Notes: generated by a model not told the origin, from the sequence alone. A stretch of 64,000 bases of DNA from Nostoc carneum NIES-2107 (GCA_002368155.1 AP018180.1:1364001-1428000); one strand, 5' to 3'; shown: positions 20,211-30,253, counted from the stretch's first letter. Program-made: numbers and translations.

Positions 20211-20421
20211 AGCCTAAATCTTTCTTTAAAATGTTTGGATTTAGTATTCCCAAAGAATTACTTGAATTTTCTATGTAACTGTAAAAACTTATACCACTCT
20301 TACCCTGTGAGGATTGATAAAAGATTATACGGAAAGTTTCCGTATAATAAATAGTTAGACAGAGTCCTTCTCATACTATAAATAATATTATGAATAACAC
20401 ACTTTTCCTATCACAAAGTCT

Positions 20422-20574
20422 ATGAACAAGATGAATCTTGATCTCGGTATCGGCTTAGGCGTAGGTATCGGAACTGCTATAGGTGTAGCAACGGACAACA
20501 TCGGTATTGGACTTGGTGTAGGGATTGCAATCGGTATTCTGAGCGGTCTTCAAGGTGGGAACGGCGACAAATAG
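20422..20574 (+). CDS. Small glycine-zipper hydrophobic peptide
   Basis: A 50-aa frame starts MNKMNLDLGIGLGVGIGTAI and contains two near-repeats of the LGIGLGVGI type separated by a short polar ATDN turn, ending in GGNGDK. The GxxxG-like spacing of glycines suggests two packed membrane helices, as in small bacteriocin or membrane peptides. No clear cleavage site is present apart from a C-terminal GG. It is transcribed divergently from the kinase and towards the dioxygenase. There is no strong Shine-Dalgarno (CACAAAGTCT). I do not recognise a named family; coding status rests on the ordered repeat pattern. Confidence 0.55.
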   Translation: MNKMNLDLGIGLGVGIGTAIGVATDNIGIGLGVGIAIGILSGLQGGNGDK

Positions 20575-20679
20575 AATTCGTTGTTAGATGCCACGCACCC
20601 ACTTCAAGGAATCCCTGGGCTGCAGGAGAAGGTTTTGTTGACTCAAACAGTTTAATGCAAATTTCCTCAAGGGGTGACA

Positions 20680-20758
20680 AGGGAAAGGGAAAGGGGACAA
20701 AGGGGAATAATTATGCCAATTACCAATTCTCCATGCCCAATGCCCCATGCCCCATTCC
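20680..20758. repeat. Short tandem repeats (GGGAAA and CCCAATGCC types)
   Basis: The spacer contains GGGAAAGGGAAAGGGGACAAAGG followed by a CCATGCCCAATGCCCCATGCCCC series. These are typical short tandem repeats of filamentous cyanobacteria and lie just after the stop codon of the dioxygenase gene. Confidence 0.7.
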
Positions 20759-22525
20759 CTAATATCCCGCTATTCCAACCCGTCGCCAAGGGGCGAAGCC
20801 GTTGTTAATGCCAAAAAAGGCGGGTGCTAGGGTGGGATAGTGAAGGCGGAGGACGGATAAGAATCCATTACTGTCGATCCAGTCGAGACCGAATTGGGTG
20901 TAGATTTCGGCGCGGTAGTCTTTGGTGAAGAAGCGATCGCTCTTTAAGCGGCGGGAAGCCATTAAGATAAATACTCTAAAGGCTGTATCGCTAAAGCCAA
21001 AGCCGGCTGGTAAGTCTTCGGCAAACATGCCAACAACTAAATCGACGCTGTTGATATCGTTGTTGTAGACTTCGCGTAGTTCTTTCGCCCAGACAGGCTT
21101 GCTGGTAATCTCTTCAAAGGATTTGACTCGTCCACGACCGATGATTTCGCGAAATTCGTTATAGCGGGGTACACCACGTTCGCGATCGCGCAAAATATCA
21201 ATAGCAGCTAAATCTAAGGTTTCGCCGTTGTCGCGAATGAGTTTTTGTAAAGCTTTGGGGTAATTGTGTAAGGTAATTGCCCCAGGATGGGCGATTCCTA
21301 AGGAATAAAATAAATCTGGAATGCCGATTTCTTCTACTACTCCCCTAGCGCGTTTACCTGCTACTTCAAAGAAGTCGCCTGTGCGTCGCAATTCACCATT
21401 TTTGTGGGAATAAAATTCAAATTCGTCGGGAATTAGGGGATGTAAGCGATAAACACTCACAAATTCTTCGGTAATGTAGTAAGGTGCTGTATGGTGATCC
21501 GTTGGTGAACCAATAATTCCACTCAGTGTCTCACCTTCGCCAACACGTCCCCAGAGATTCTTGACGTGTTGACCAAGTAAACCCCACCAGTTAGCACTCA
21601 TAGCAATTTGCAAAGCAGGATGGGCGAGAATACCGGGAGTCCATTCCACTGTATGAATTTTCGCCATCAATGCCGCGTTAATCAATCGCGCATGGTCGTA
21701 GAGGTCGTCATCTCGCCAATCTGGGTATAGTTGTTTGAGGCGATCGCAAATTGCGTTATGCTCTTTGACAAACAGAGTATGCATTAAACTTAAGCCGATC
21801 CACCAGTTGTCATTAAAGCCAGTGCGATCAACTCCAATTGCTGGATCTACAGGCAATAGCCCATCATCGCCAATAGTCAGTTTGCCATCCACATGAGAAC
21901 GCAATTCATGCACCTGTTCGGCATTATTCCCATAGATTTGCGAACCATCCCACCAATGAGTCACTTTATTAATAAAAGTTGGGGGTTCTGCTTTATTCCC
22001 TTCTGGGCGACTTTGATCAACTAAGGTTTCTTTTATCGCCATCGGCCGATGTTCTTGCGGCCAGGTATCATCCTCTGCAAGGGGAATAACTATTTTTTTA
22101 TCTGGCTGATTGTTTCCATGAGAAAACCAGTCATGGTTTTGAAACTGAATCCAAGCAGCCGCCAAAATATTCAACGATGTTGCTGGGATAAATTCACCTC
22201 GCGTCATCAATCTCTGGCTAACAATGCGGGGATTAGGATTGAGAAGATTTTTTTGATCGACATTGGCCTTTGTCAGGGGAACATTTCGCCCTAAACGAGT
22301 CCCAACCATTCCCATTGTTGGATTTTTCAGGTCATTAAAACTACCATCTGGGGTACGCGCTACCAAATGACGACCATCAGGACTAGGGTCAGGATGAGGA
22401 AGCTCATTTGTATCAGGTAATTGAGAAGTATCGTGGAGGTTTTCTTCTCTTAATTTGTTGCGAAACCCAACTAGTTTTAACAATGCTAATGGTGTAGGTA
22501 GGCGATGCCAAGGAATTCCAAACAT
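20759..22525 (-). CDS. COX/animal-haem-peroxidase-type fatty acid dioxygenase
   Basis: A 588-aa member of the animal haem peroxidase superfamily. The distal haem His is His131 (FQNHDWFSHG). The segment VYRLHPLIPD places a catalytic-type Tyr359 three residues before proximal His362, exactly the Tyr-x-x-His-Pro pattern of cyclooxygenases (YHWHPL) and fatty acid dioxygenases. FVKEHNAICDRL (about 252-263) is also a family hallmark. No signal peptide or membrane anchor is visible. Related cyanobacterial enzymes (linoleate 10S-dioxygenase) oxygenate linoleate, so an oxylipin-forming role is likely; a plain peroxidase role cannot be excluded. The partner hydroperoxide lyase (catalase-related) is not adjacent. 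Length is normal for the cyanobacterial group. Confidence 0.85.
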   Translation of the reverse strand: MFGIPWHRLPTPLALLKLVGFRNKLREENLHDTSQLPDTNELPHPDPSPDGRHLVARTPDGSFNDLKNPTMGMVGTRLGRNVPLTKANVDQKNLLNPNPRIVSQRLMTRGEFIPATSLNILAAAWIQFQNHDWFSHGNNQPDKKIVIPLAEDDTWPQEHRPMAIKETLVDQSRPEGNKAEPPTFINKVTHWWDGSQIYGNNAEQVHELRSHVDGKLTIGDDGLLPVDPAIGVDRTGFNDNWWIGLSLMHTLFVKEHNAICDRLKQLYPDWRDDDLYDHARLINAALMAKIHTVEWTPGILAHPALQIAMSANWWGLLGQHVKNLWGRVGEGETLSGIIGSPTDHHTAPYYITEEFVSVYRLHPLIPDEFEFYSHKNGELRRTGDFFEVAGKRARGVVEEIGIPDLFYSLGIAHPGAITLHNYPKALQKLIRDNGETLDLAAIDILRDRERGVPRYNEFREIIGRGRVKSFEEITSKPVWAKELREVYNNDINSVDLVVGMFAEDLPAGFGFSDTAFRVFILMASRRLKSDRFFTKDYRAEIYTQFGLDWIDSNGFLSVLRLHYPTLAPAFFGINNGFAPWRRVGIAGY

Positions 22526-22700
22526 TTGACCAATTCCTCTAATATTTATTGAGACAATGACTCAGTTTTTTTTTGCTTATATTACTTACACCTGATTTTC
22601 GGAAATTGCTGAAGTGTAAGTATTTTTTTAGATATCGATAATTGAAAAAAGTAATGAGTAATAAGTAGTGAGTAATATAGCGTTTCCCGGTCTAATGAAG
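22526..22700. other. Spacer between dioxygenase and IS element
   Basis: No gene is visible. The segment is A/T-rich and includes a GTAATGAGTAATAAGTAGTGAG short repeat just before the left end of the insertion sequence. Confidence 0.5.
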
Positions 22701-24136
22701 CAGGGTAAGCTCATCTAATTTGGTATAGCATGAACTTGACAAAAGAAACAATATAAGCATAAATAACTAGATAAAAAATGTACTTGACATCAGAGCAAAA
22801 TAAGTGAGAAGAATTCAATGCTCCCTAAGGAATAACTCAAGGAATTAAGCTTTATGTCTGAGGGGTTTAAAACTAAATCTGGTCAAGTCAAGAAAAGTAA
22901 TCGTCATCAGCCAAAGCCGCCTGGACAAGTAGCATCTATTGAAGCTATTCAACAGAGTTTAGTCAAGCATTTTGAAGACATCAAAGACCCAAGAGTAGAG
23001 CGAACTAAAAAACATCAACTCACAGATATTTTAGTGATAGCAATTCTGGCAGTCATAGCCGGAGCGCTCTTAGTGGGAAGATATCGAGAATTACGGTATC
23101 AGTAAGCAGCAGTGGTTAAAAGAGTTCTTGGCATTACCAAATGGAATACCCTCCGATGACACATTTCGGCGAGTATTTGAGTTCATCAACCCAGAAGAAT
23201 TAAATCGTTGTTTCTTGAGATGGATAGAAACCCTGGTGACAAAGATGGGAGGCGAGATAATTCCCATAGACGGAAAGACAATTAGGGGTTCTTACGACCG
23301 AAATCAAGGTCAATCAGCATTGCATTTGATTAGTGCTTGGGCCAGCGAACAAAATTTGGTATTGGCACAGATGAAAGTGGAAGATAAATCGAATGAGATT
23401 ACAGCTATTCCCGCATTATTAGAGTTACTAGATATCACAGGAGCTATCATCACCATTGATGCAATGGGAACTCAAACTGAGATTGCCAAAAAGATTATCA
23501 ACCAAAAAGCCGATTATGTTCTGGCACTCAAGGCTAATCATCCCACTCTCTACCATCAAGTCCAACAATGGTTTGAACAGGCTTGTGCACAAGATTGGAA
23601 AGGCATTGATGTCAGTTATGACCAACGCATTGAAAAAGGACATCACCGCACAGAAATTCGTCAAGTTTGGTCTGTTCCAGTATCTGCCATTGGTGAACTT
23701 TACCAACCCCGGCTTTGGGTAGGACTCCAAAGTCTTGTGATGGTTGTCCGGGAGCGTCGTCTTTGGAATCAAACTACCCGTGAAGTTCAATTTTATCTCT
23801 CTTCTTTACACAGTGACGCTCAACTTTTAGGTCGAGCTATCCGCAAACATTGGGGCATTGAAAACCAAGCTCACTGGACACTTGATTGTACTTTTGCTGA
23901 GGATTCTTGTCGCATTCGCTCTTTCCATAGTCCCCGGAATTTTGCTCTTTTACGACGTATTGCTCTCAATGCCCTCAATCGTGAACAAACTTACAAACGT
24001 AGTCTCCGTCAAAAAATGAAACGCACTGGTATGGACAATGATTATATGATTCGAGTTCTCAATTCTTGTTTCATTGACTCTACATTAGATTCCTCCCAGC
24101 CTTTATGTCAAGCCTAATTGAGATGCTCTTACCCTG
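22701..24136 (+). mobile_element. ISAs1-family-type insertion sequence
   Basis: The ends are imperfect inverted repeats: CAGGGTAAGCTCATCTAATT at 22701 on the left and the complement of AATTGAGATGCTCTTACCCTG ending at 24136 on the right. They enclose a transposase split by a frameshift, giving an element of 1436 bp. I see no target-site duplication in the ten bases on each side, so one flank may have been lost. The right flank cuts into a protein-coding remnant. Confidence 0.8.
22854..24117 (+). pseudogene. Transposase of the ISAs1 type, frameshifted
   Basis: The first part (22854-23105) encodes the N-terminal DDE-associated domain with DIKDPRVERTKKHQLTDIL and then runs out of frame at about 23070, where the expected GWEDIENYGISKQQW is found one base off. 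The second part (from 23128 in the ORF, in truth in frame from about 23072) has the DDE transposase core, e.g. IPSDDTFRRVF, IPIDGKTIRGS, KANHP and HWGIENQAHWTLDCTFAED, through to the C-terminus. A one-base change near GCGCTCTTAG accounts for it. No slippery heptamer is apparent, so this looks like decay rather than programmed frameshifting. Confidence 0.85.
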
Positions 24137-24300
24137 TTTCTGGCATTCTCGCAGCTGCACACTTGCGCGGCCCTTATGGAATGGCAAACCTTTTGCTTAA
24201 ACATCCATCATGCCACGATGAATTTAGCATTTCGATTATTCGCTATTTAGATGAATACAGCGGTTATGATATGACTATAGAGGATTTCGCTATTAGTTAA
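24137..24300 (+). pseudogene. C-terminal protein fragment truncated by the IS
   Basis: Directly after the right IS end, about 54 codons remain open and look protein-like: VSGILAAAHLRGPYGMANLL, then RYLDEYSGYDMTIEDFAIS and a stop. The pattern GILAAAHLxGxxG followed by an FSGYD-like end is reminiscent of the C-terminus of lysozyme-like or peptidoglycan-acting domains, but this is a weak resemblance. The N-terminal part is missing on the other side of the IS. Confidence 0.4.
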
Positions 24301-24503
24301 GTGCGATCGCCTATATTAAATATTCCTCTCCACTCAAAATCTTAAATCTTACTTTTAAGAGCGATCGCACTTATTACCAAAGCGATCAAATATCTTCGCA
24401 GCTTTGATTTTAGCTCGGCATTGCAGAGATCTCTTCAGCACGCCTGTAATTTGATTGTTGATTTTCAAAATACTGTCGATATAGCTGGCAACTGAGTGTT
24501 ACT

Positions 24504-24935
24504 TTGTTCGCCTATTTAACAGGAGAAGGAGTAGAAATTCCTTCTCTTCGAGACGCTCCGCGAACAACTGATACAAGTGCTTACTGCCAAGCACGGTCTA
24601 GATTGCCAGAAAAGTTATTAAAAAACCTTTTGATGTGGTCGGCAGGTAATAGTTACGGTACTCCTCCGTTGCGCTTGTCTTTACAAGGTACTCGCCATCA
24701 TTTAAATAACTTTATTCCCCAATTGTTAGCTGCTCACAACACAAAACGTCTTGAAATTTATCGCACTTTACTAAAAGTTATCGTTCACAAGACTGTGAGC
24801 GATCTGCTGAAAGCAGCAGCGCTTCGCTATCGCCCAGGTAGAAGTGAACCACGAGTTCGTAAACGCCGCCCAAAAGCTTACCCCTTGATGACAAAACCCC
24901 GGCGTGAATTACGCAAGCAATTACAAACTGCTTAA
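24504..24935 (+). pseudogene. Internally deleted IS4-type transposase
   Basis: The 143-aa frame joins an N-terminal portion (TDTSAYCQARSRLPEKLL) to the extreme C-terminus (FIPQLLAAHNTKRLEIYRTL and PGRSEPRVRKRRPKAYPLM) of an IS4-family transposase; the catalytic core between them is missing. Two small dispersed repeats are embedded: TCTTCGAGACGCTCCGCGAA near 24545 and GCTGCTGAAAGCAGCAGCGC near 24801, the latter splitting the conserved VSDR-PGRSEPR run. The frame starts before the first ATG-like codon. Confidence 0.7.
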
Positions 24936-25554
24936 ACCACAAGTGTTCCAGCTTTTCTTAGTGCCATTCGACTATGAATTAGTGTTCGTTAAAGGCAATC
25001 AACAGTTCATGTACCTTCTGAATGTGGGCGACGGCTATATAAGTTGGATTAGTCGGAAGTTTTCTCCTGAATACTCTCTTTGCCACAGCGCCGATGAAGT
25101 CAAATATCGTATTCTCCATGAATTGGCTGATTGGGATGAATCCTTTCGAGTGGTAGTACAAGCAACACCAGCCGAGCAAATTTGGGAGGGGCCGATTTGC
25201 GATCGCCCACCGTTAACTCACTGGAGTCAAGGCAGAATTACACTCTTAGGCGATGCTGCCCATCCAATGGCTCCAGCTATGGGGCAGGGTGCGAATACTA
25301 CTTTTGAAGATGCTTATGAATTGCGAGAGTGTTTTTCTCAATCAGCGAATCTCCAGGAAGCCTTAACTAGCTACGAACAGCGTCGTATACAGCGCACAAA
25401 AATTATTCAAGCTCGTAGCGCTTTAGGTGAGATGCGCTACTACGAATCTAACACCGTGGCATCAAACGGGCAACGGGAACAGACAATGAGCGTTAATGAT
25501 GATTTTTATAAATGGCTATATGATTATAAGCCATCTGCAACAATTAAATTCTAG
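24936..25554 (+). pseudogene. FAD-dependent monooxygenase, C-terminal fragment
   Basis: About 206 residues remain of a PHBH/zeaxanthin-epoxidase-like FAD monooxygenase. The second FAD-binding motif GDAAHPMAPAMGQGANTTFEDA is intact, followed by ALTSYEQRRIQRTKII. The N-terminal Rossmann motif (GxGxxG) is absent, and the IS4 remnant directly abuts the fragment, which suggests that the insertion removed the 5' part. It is unlikely to be functional. Confidence 0.75.
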
Positions 25555-25826
25555 TGTGACAACAAACAAGCTCATTTTTTAAATTACCGATGAGTAGAGA
25601 CTTAACGGGAAAAGTCAGACAACAAACTAGTTAAAATACTTGCTGTAAAAGCTTCATAGCCCTTAAATCTCGCTGATAATATGCCTGCTTATGGTGAATG
25701 AAACTGATTAGTTCTTCGAGCCATGCTTGACATAATTTGGTTTTAAATTTTTGCTTTGCCTAACTCATCTTTATTTCTCCTGTTTCTACATCAACGCCTA
25801 TTTGCGACACAATCAACAGGTCTAGT

Positions 25827-28800
25827 TTATGTCTCGATCGCTCCTAATGCTTTCAAAGAGGCTTTTTGTCCTTGGGAAATTCCGGTCACTCCAGTGATGT
25901 TCATCCCTTGGTAAGGAAGTTTATTCTTTAAAAGTTTTAGCGTTCCGCCCATTTGCATATCCCAGATTTGAATCGGTTGTTCCAGAAAACCGATCGCTAA
26001 TAACTTATTTACCGGGTTCCAATCCACGGACAAACCGTGATTTGTACCCTGGATGACCTGTTCAGATTCGCCCGTTGACACATTCCAAATTCTGATTGTC
26101 GAGTTACCAGAGGCACTGGCTAGCTGATTGCCATCTGCACTCCAGGAAACAGAAAAAATAGTCCCAGGTACAGGGTCTTGCCAAGTTCTTAAACAATCTC
26201 CAGAAACCACATCCCAAAATTTAATATTGCTGCCATAGTCTCCGCTTACTAGGATATTACCATCAGGGCTAAGAGCCATAGGATGAACAGAATGATTCAC
26301 CGCAATGATGCGATCGCAAACACCCTGATTTAAATCCCAAAACCGAATCGTTCCATCCAGGCTGGCACTCGCGGCTCGCAAACCAGCCCCAAACCAAACA
26401 ACAGAATTCACCTGATGAGTATGACCAGATAGGGATAATAAACATTGCCCAGTTTGGATATCCCAGAGTTTTACTGTTTGATCGTTGCCACCACTCATCA
26501 GATAATTTCCATCAGGACTCCAGGCAATCGACCTCACCCAACTATGATGTCCCTGTAACACACTTAAACATTGCCCAGTTTGAACATCCCAGATGTGAAT
26601 CCTGTTATCGGCGCTACCACTGGCAATTAAGCGCTCATCTGGACTCCAAGCAACAAACATCACTTCATTGTCATGCCCACGAAACAGTTTGAGACATTCA
26701 CCCGTTTGGCTGTTCCACAGTTGCACCGTATAGTTTGCCCCACTACTCAACAGATGAATGCCGTCTTTGCTCCAGCGGACACACCAGGATGAATGGCTAT
26801 AACCTCGTAGTGTTTTGATGCAGTGTCCAGTCTGCGTATTCCAGAGTTTCACTACTTGGTCATGGGATACACTTACAAGGGTATTGCCATCGCGACTCCA
26901 AGTGGCTGACCAGACCCAGCTTTGATGTCCTTGCAACACTTGCAGGCATTTTAGGGAACAATCCCACAGGGTAACGGTATGGTCGAAGCTTCCCCCTGAG
27001 AGCCTGTTGCCATCGGGACTCCATTCTAAACGCCAGACATGCTCTTGAGTGGTGATCGCCTGCAAACACTCTCCCGTTTGCCAATCCCATAGTTTAATGG
27101 CTTTATCAAATCCACTGCTGGCAAGAATTCTGCCGTTGGGATGCAACGCCAAGGACAAAACCCAATAGTCATGGGCTCTTATTGTCTGAATACAGTCACC
27201 GACAGCCACATTCCATAATTTAATCGTGTTGTCTGTGCAAGCCCCTGCCAATATAGTTCCATTAGCAAGCCAGACTAAAGACCAAACCCAACAACTGGGT
27301 TCTCCTGTTTCTATACGAACCAGGCTCTTTCCGGTTGTCCCATCCCAAACGATGATAAACGACGCTTGTCCTCCACAGGCCAGGAGTTTGCCATCGGGAC
27401 TCCATGCCAATGTAGAAACAGCATTAGGACATCCGTGAAAGTCCTGCAGCCACTGACCTGTACGAGTATCCCAGAGTCGAACTGCCTGTTTGATACCACT
27501 AACTAACGTTGTCCCATTGGGGTGCCAATCAACTGCCATCACCCAGCCCTGATGCGTCTGGATTGTGATCAGTGGTTGTATTTCGTGCAATTGCCAAATG
27601 TGCAATCCTCCGTTGGTATCTCCAAAAGCAAATCGCTGTCCATCCTGGCTACATCCCACCCATACCCCTCCAGTGAAAACTTGAGTAAAGATGGATTGAG
27701 TAAAATGAGCAGCTTGAAAATTGATGTATTGTAAAATTGCCCCCTGGAAATCTGCGTGCCGAATAGTTGTATGGGAAAAGTCAGATCCAGCCAGATCAAT
27801 CTTCAGGTGCAGGCACAAATTAATGAAGTTCCCTACACCGTAACCAAAGGTTGACTCACCAAGAGAACGCAATGCAGATAGTATTGATTGCAGATGCTGC
27901 TCCAGTATCGCCGAGTTATGATTAAATGCGACTTTTAGTTGTTCAATAAGTGGATTTAAGATCAGTCGAATTTGGCTTTCTCGGATGTAGTCTACAACGC
28001 TTGTTTTCATCAATGCATACTGATCTAAATATGCCGTCTTTAGTGTTAATAACTCAGTGGTAAGTCGGTGTATTAAACAGTCTGTAAAATATTCCATAAT
28101 GATGGGTTGTTGCGTGTATTCACCCGTTGTTTTTCCCATCGTTTTAGACACTCGCTTTTCAACCAAACTTCGCCAAGTAAGGGATTCAAGAGATTCCACC
28201 AGGCTGCTGCGAGAAATTGCCGGGACAATATCTGCTTGCAATTGGGCAATCGTCGTCCATTCGCGGTTGATTGCTAACCAGTACATGATGGTCTGTTCTA
28301 CAGGAGATAACCGCTCAACTTGCTGGAACAGCAAGTGTCTAATTCCATTAAATACTGGGGTCTCTATTTGCAAAAAAGCAGCAATTTGACCATCAAACAA
28401 ACTTTGAATTGAGGTGGCAACCATTTTCAATGCCAGTGGATGGCAACGATACAATTCACACAGGTAGTGTTTTTCCTCAGCGCTGCCCACCAAACCCTTA
28501 GCATCAATTAATGCTAGCGCGGCTTCCCAGGAACCCTTGAGGCCAAGCACTCGCACCGCTCCATCCCCATCTTCACCAAAAGCAACTTCCGCCGATTTCT
28601 CTCGGCTGGTCAGCAGAATACAACTTTGATGAGTAGCTTTGCCCAAAAGAAGAAATAAGTCACCATAGTTTGTGTAATCGCTTTGGTAGTACCCAGCTCG
28701 CTCGCCTGCTTTCAGGAGGGTATCTTGATTATCTAAAATCACCAGACATCGATGGGTTTGCAGCCAGTAAAGTAACCGTTCTGGTGTTGCCTGAATATCT

Positions 28801-29360
28801 TGCTGCCTGGAAAGAAATAACACCAGTTCCGCCAACAATGTTTCTAATGGTGGAGCATTGCGGAGACTGCGCCAAATCACAAATTCAAACTGCTCTTGTA
28901 GTTGTTGGGCGACTTTGGCCGCCAAGACACTTTTGCCGATACCACCCATTCCTACGATCGCAATCAGGCGACAGCGATCGTGAATCATCCATTGAGTTAG
29001 TTGTTCAATCTCTTCAACCCGACCGTAGAACTTAGAAACATCGAGTGCCTCACCCCAATCTGTTGAACATTGAACTTGATCTGGCAGATGGGGAATTGGA
29101 GCGTGAATGTGGGTCAAGATGGCATGTAGCGTTGTTTTGTTGACCTTGCGACCCAAGGCAGTACTCAGAAGCTTCCAGAATTTTGGCCCTGTATCCCGTT
29201 GCAAATAATTGATGGAATAACCGGATTGTTCAGCAATGCGATCGTAGGTCAAGTTGCTCCAGGCACCAAATAATAACGTAACTTCGACCTCGTTCAGAGA
29301 TCTGCCAATTTTGCAATTGAATTCACGGTTGACAAACGCCAAAGCCTGCTCAAATTCCAT
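25827..29360 (-). CDS. NB-ARC STAND ATPase with WD40 repeats
   Basis: A 1177-aa STAND-type signalling protein. Residues 1-85 are an N-terminal helical domain (MEFEQALAFVNREF, SGYSINYLQR) seen at the front of many cyanobacterial NB-ARC proteins. The NTPase has Walker A GMGGIGKS (137-144) and Walker B CLVILDN. A linker follows with a pentapeptide-like DFSHTTIRHADFQGAILQYI stretch, then about 13 WD40 units from about 590 to 1140 (typical SPDGNxLxSGGxDxTVKLWDxQTGQCL). Such proteins sense a ligand via WD40 and oligomerise. No effector domain is evident at the N-terminus. It lies upstream of, and divergent to, the eCIS cluster; a functional link is unproven. Confidence 0.88.
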   Translation of the reverse strand: MEFEQALAFVNREFNCKIGRSLNEVEVTLLFGAWSNLTYDRIAEQSGYSINYLQRDTGPKFWKLLSTALGRKVNKTTLHAILTHIHAPIPHLPDQVQCSTDWGEALDVSKFYGRVEEIEQLTQWMIHDRCRLIAIVGMGGIGKSVLAAKVAQQLQEQFEFVIWRSLRNAPPLETLLAELVLFLSRQQDIQATPERLLYWLQTHRCLVILDNQDTLLKAGERAGYYQSDYTNYGDLFLLLGKATHQSCILLTSREKSAEVAFGEDGDGAVRVLGLKGSWEAALALIDAKGLVGSAEEKHYLCELYRCHPLALKMVATSIQSLFDGQIAAFLQIETPVFNGIRHLLFQQVERLSPVEQTIMYWLAINREWTTIAQLQADIVPAISRSSLVESLESLTWRSLVEKRVSKTMGKTTGEYTQQPIIMEYFTDCLIHRLTTELLTLKTAYLDQYALMKTSVVDYIRESQIRLILNPLIEQLKVAFNHNSAILEQHLQSILSALRSLGESTFGYGVGNFINLCLHLKIDLAGSDFSHTTIRHADFQGAILQYINFQAAHFTQSIFTQVFTGGVWVGCSQDGQRFAFGDTNGGLHIWQLHEIQPLITIQTHQGWVMAVDWHPNGTTLVSGIKQAVRLWDTRTGQWLQDFHGCPNAVSTLAWSPDGKLLACGGQASFIIVWDGTTGKSLVRIETGEPSCWVWSLVWLANGTILAGACTDNTIKLWNVAVGDCIQTIRAHDYWVLSLALHPNGRILASSGFDKAIKLWDWQTGECLQAITTQEHVWRLEWSPDGNRLSGGSFDHTVTLWDCSLKCLQVLQGHQSWVWSATWSRDGNTLVSVSHDQVVKLWNTQTGHCIKTLRGYSHSSWCVRWSKDGIHLLSSGANYTVQLWNSQTGECLKLFRGHDNEVMFVAWSPDERLIASGSADNRIHIWDVQTGQCLSVLQGHHSWVRSIAWSPDGNYLMSGGNDQTVKLWDIQTGQCLLSLSGHTHQVNSVVWFGAGLRAASASLDGTIRFWDLNQGVCDRIIAVNHSVHPMALSPDGNILVSGDYGSNIKFWDVVSGDCLRTWQDPVPGTIFSVSWSADGNQLASASGNSTIRIWNVSTGESEQVIQGTNHGLSVDWNPVNKLLAIGFLEQPIQIWDMQMGGTLKLLKNKLPYQGMNITGVTGISQGQKASLKALGAIET

Positions 29361-29861
29361 GTTTTCCGAACTTTAAAGGATATTCAAAGATTTAGACGGC
29401 CTTTCACTTAACAGCCAAGAAAAATCCAGCGTCAGAGTTGTTGACACCTTTATATGAGAATTCCAGAAATTAAATTATGCATTTGAGAGAGCAAAGACCA
29501 TAATTGTATTCTTCCTCCTCTGCCTCCTCTGCTTGCCAAAGCGATTGATTTATTTTTTATTTGGAATTCCCCAAGGTGGAGCAACTTTTCTGTGAAGCAC
29601 GCCATTTTAAAATATAAAACAAATAAACCATACTTTACATACTTAACTCCATACTTTTCTGCAAAGACAACAGTAAGGAATTTCGATAGATTCTAAAACA
29701 CGCTGGTGTGTCGCAAAAATGATTCTTGCTGCGAGTAATCACGGTGACAAGAGCGCTGTTTATCCAGTGCGAGCAAGACTCTTAAGCAAAACACCTAAGA
29801 AAGAATAAAAAGCGTGTATTGCATGTGCGCGCATCAACAAGAATTAATACGGAGAACCCCA
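29361..29861. other. Spacer without a gene
   Basis: About 500 bases without a convincing gene on either strand. A short TCCTCTGCC repeat (about 29511-29535) is visible. The last 150 bases probably carry the promoter of the degraded sheath gene or the eCIS operon, but no clear promoter can be named. Confidence 0.4.
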
Positions 29862-30095
29862 ATGCCTATTACACCAACTTATCCAGGCGTTTATGCCGAA
29901 AAGATTTCCAGTGGGGTACAAACCATTACAAGAGTTAGCGCCTCGGTTACAATTCTTTGGGTGCGGCAAAACGAGGGCCAATTAATAAAGTAATGCACAT
30001 CTTAAGTTATAGCGACTCTGAACACAGATGTGGTGGACTAGATTCGTTAAGCTACGCTGTGCGCCAATTCTTTCGGGACGGGGCAGTGATGCATG
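29862..30095 (+). pseudogene. Degenerate contractile tail sheath gene
   Basis: The first 31 codons (MPITPTYPGVYAEKISSGVQ, then TITRVSAS) match the sheath N-terminus. The frame is then lost, and the next frame continues with AKRGPINKVMHILSYSD and GGLDSLSYAVRQFF, which is the expected sheath continuation. A base change around 29955-29960 causes the shift, and after about 30095 no sheath sequence remains. It is a relic of a third sheath paralogue at the head of the eCIS locus. Confidence 0.7.
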
Positions 30096-30253
30096 AGTCG
30101 TCCGGCTTGCTAAAAACGCTTACAGCGCTACTCTAATCCGCAAGGCTTGAGCATTATACTTCCTGTATAAAAAATCGCACTGTCCTGCTAACAGAGCAAA
30201 ATGCTACCTGGGAAAATCCAGTAGCCAGGTATTTAAGTTTTGTGTAAAAAACC

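Noticed and set aside
22854-24117. Programmed frameshift in the IS transposase
   Set aside because: No slippery heptamer or A-run is seen at the junction, and the expected residues are altered there, so a mutational frameshift is more likely.
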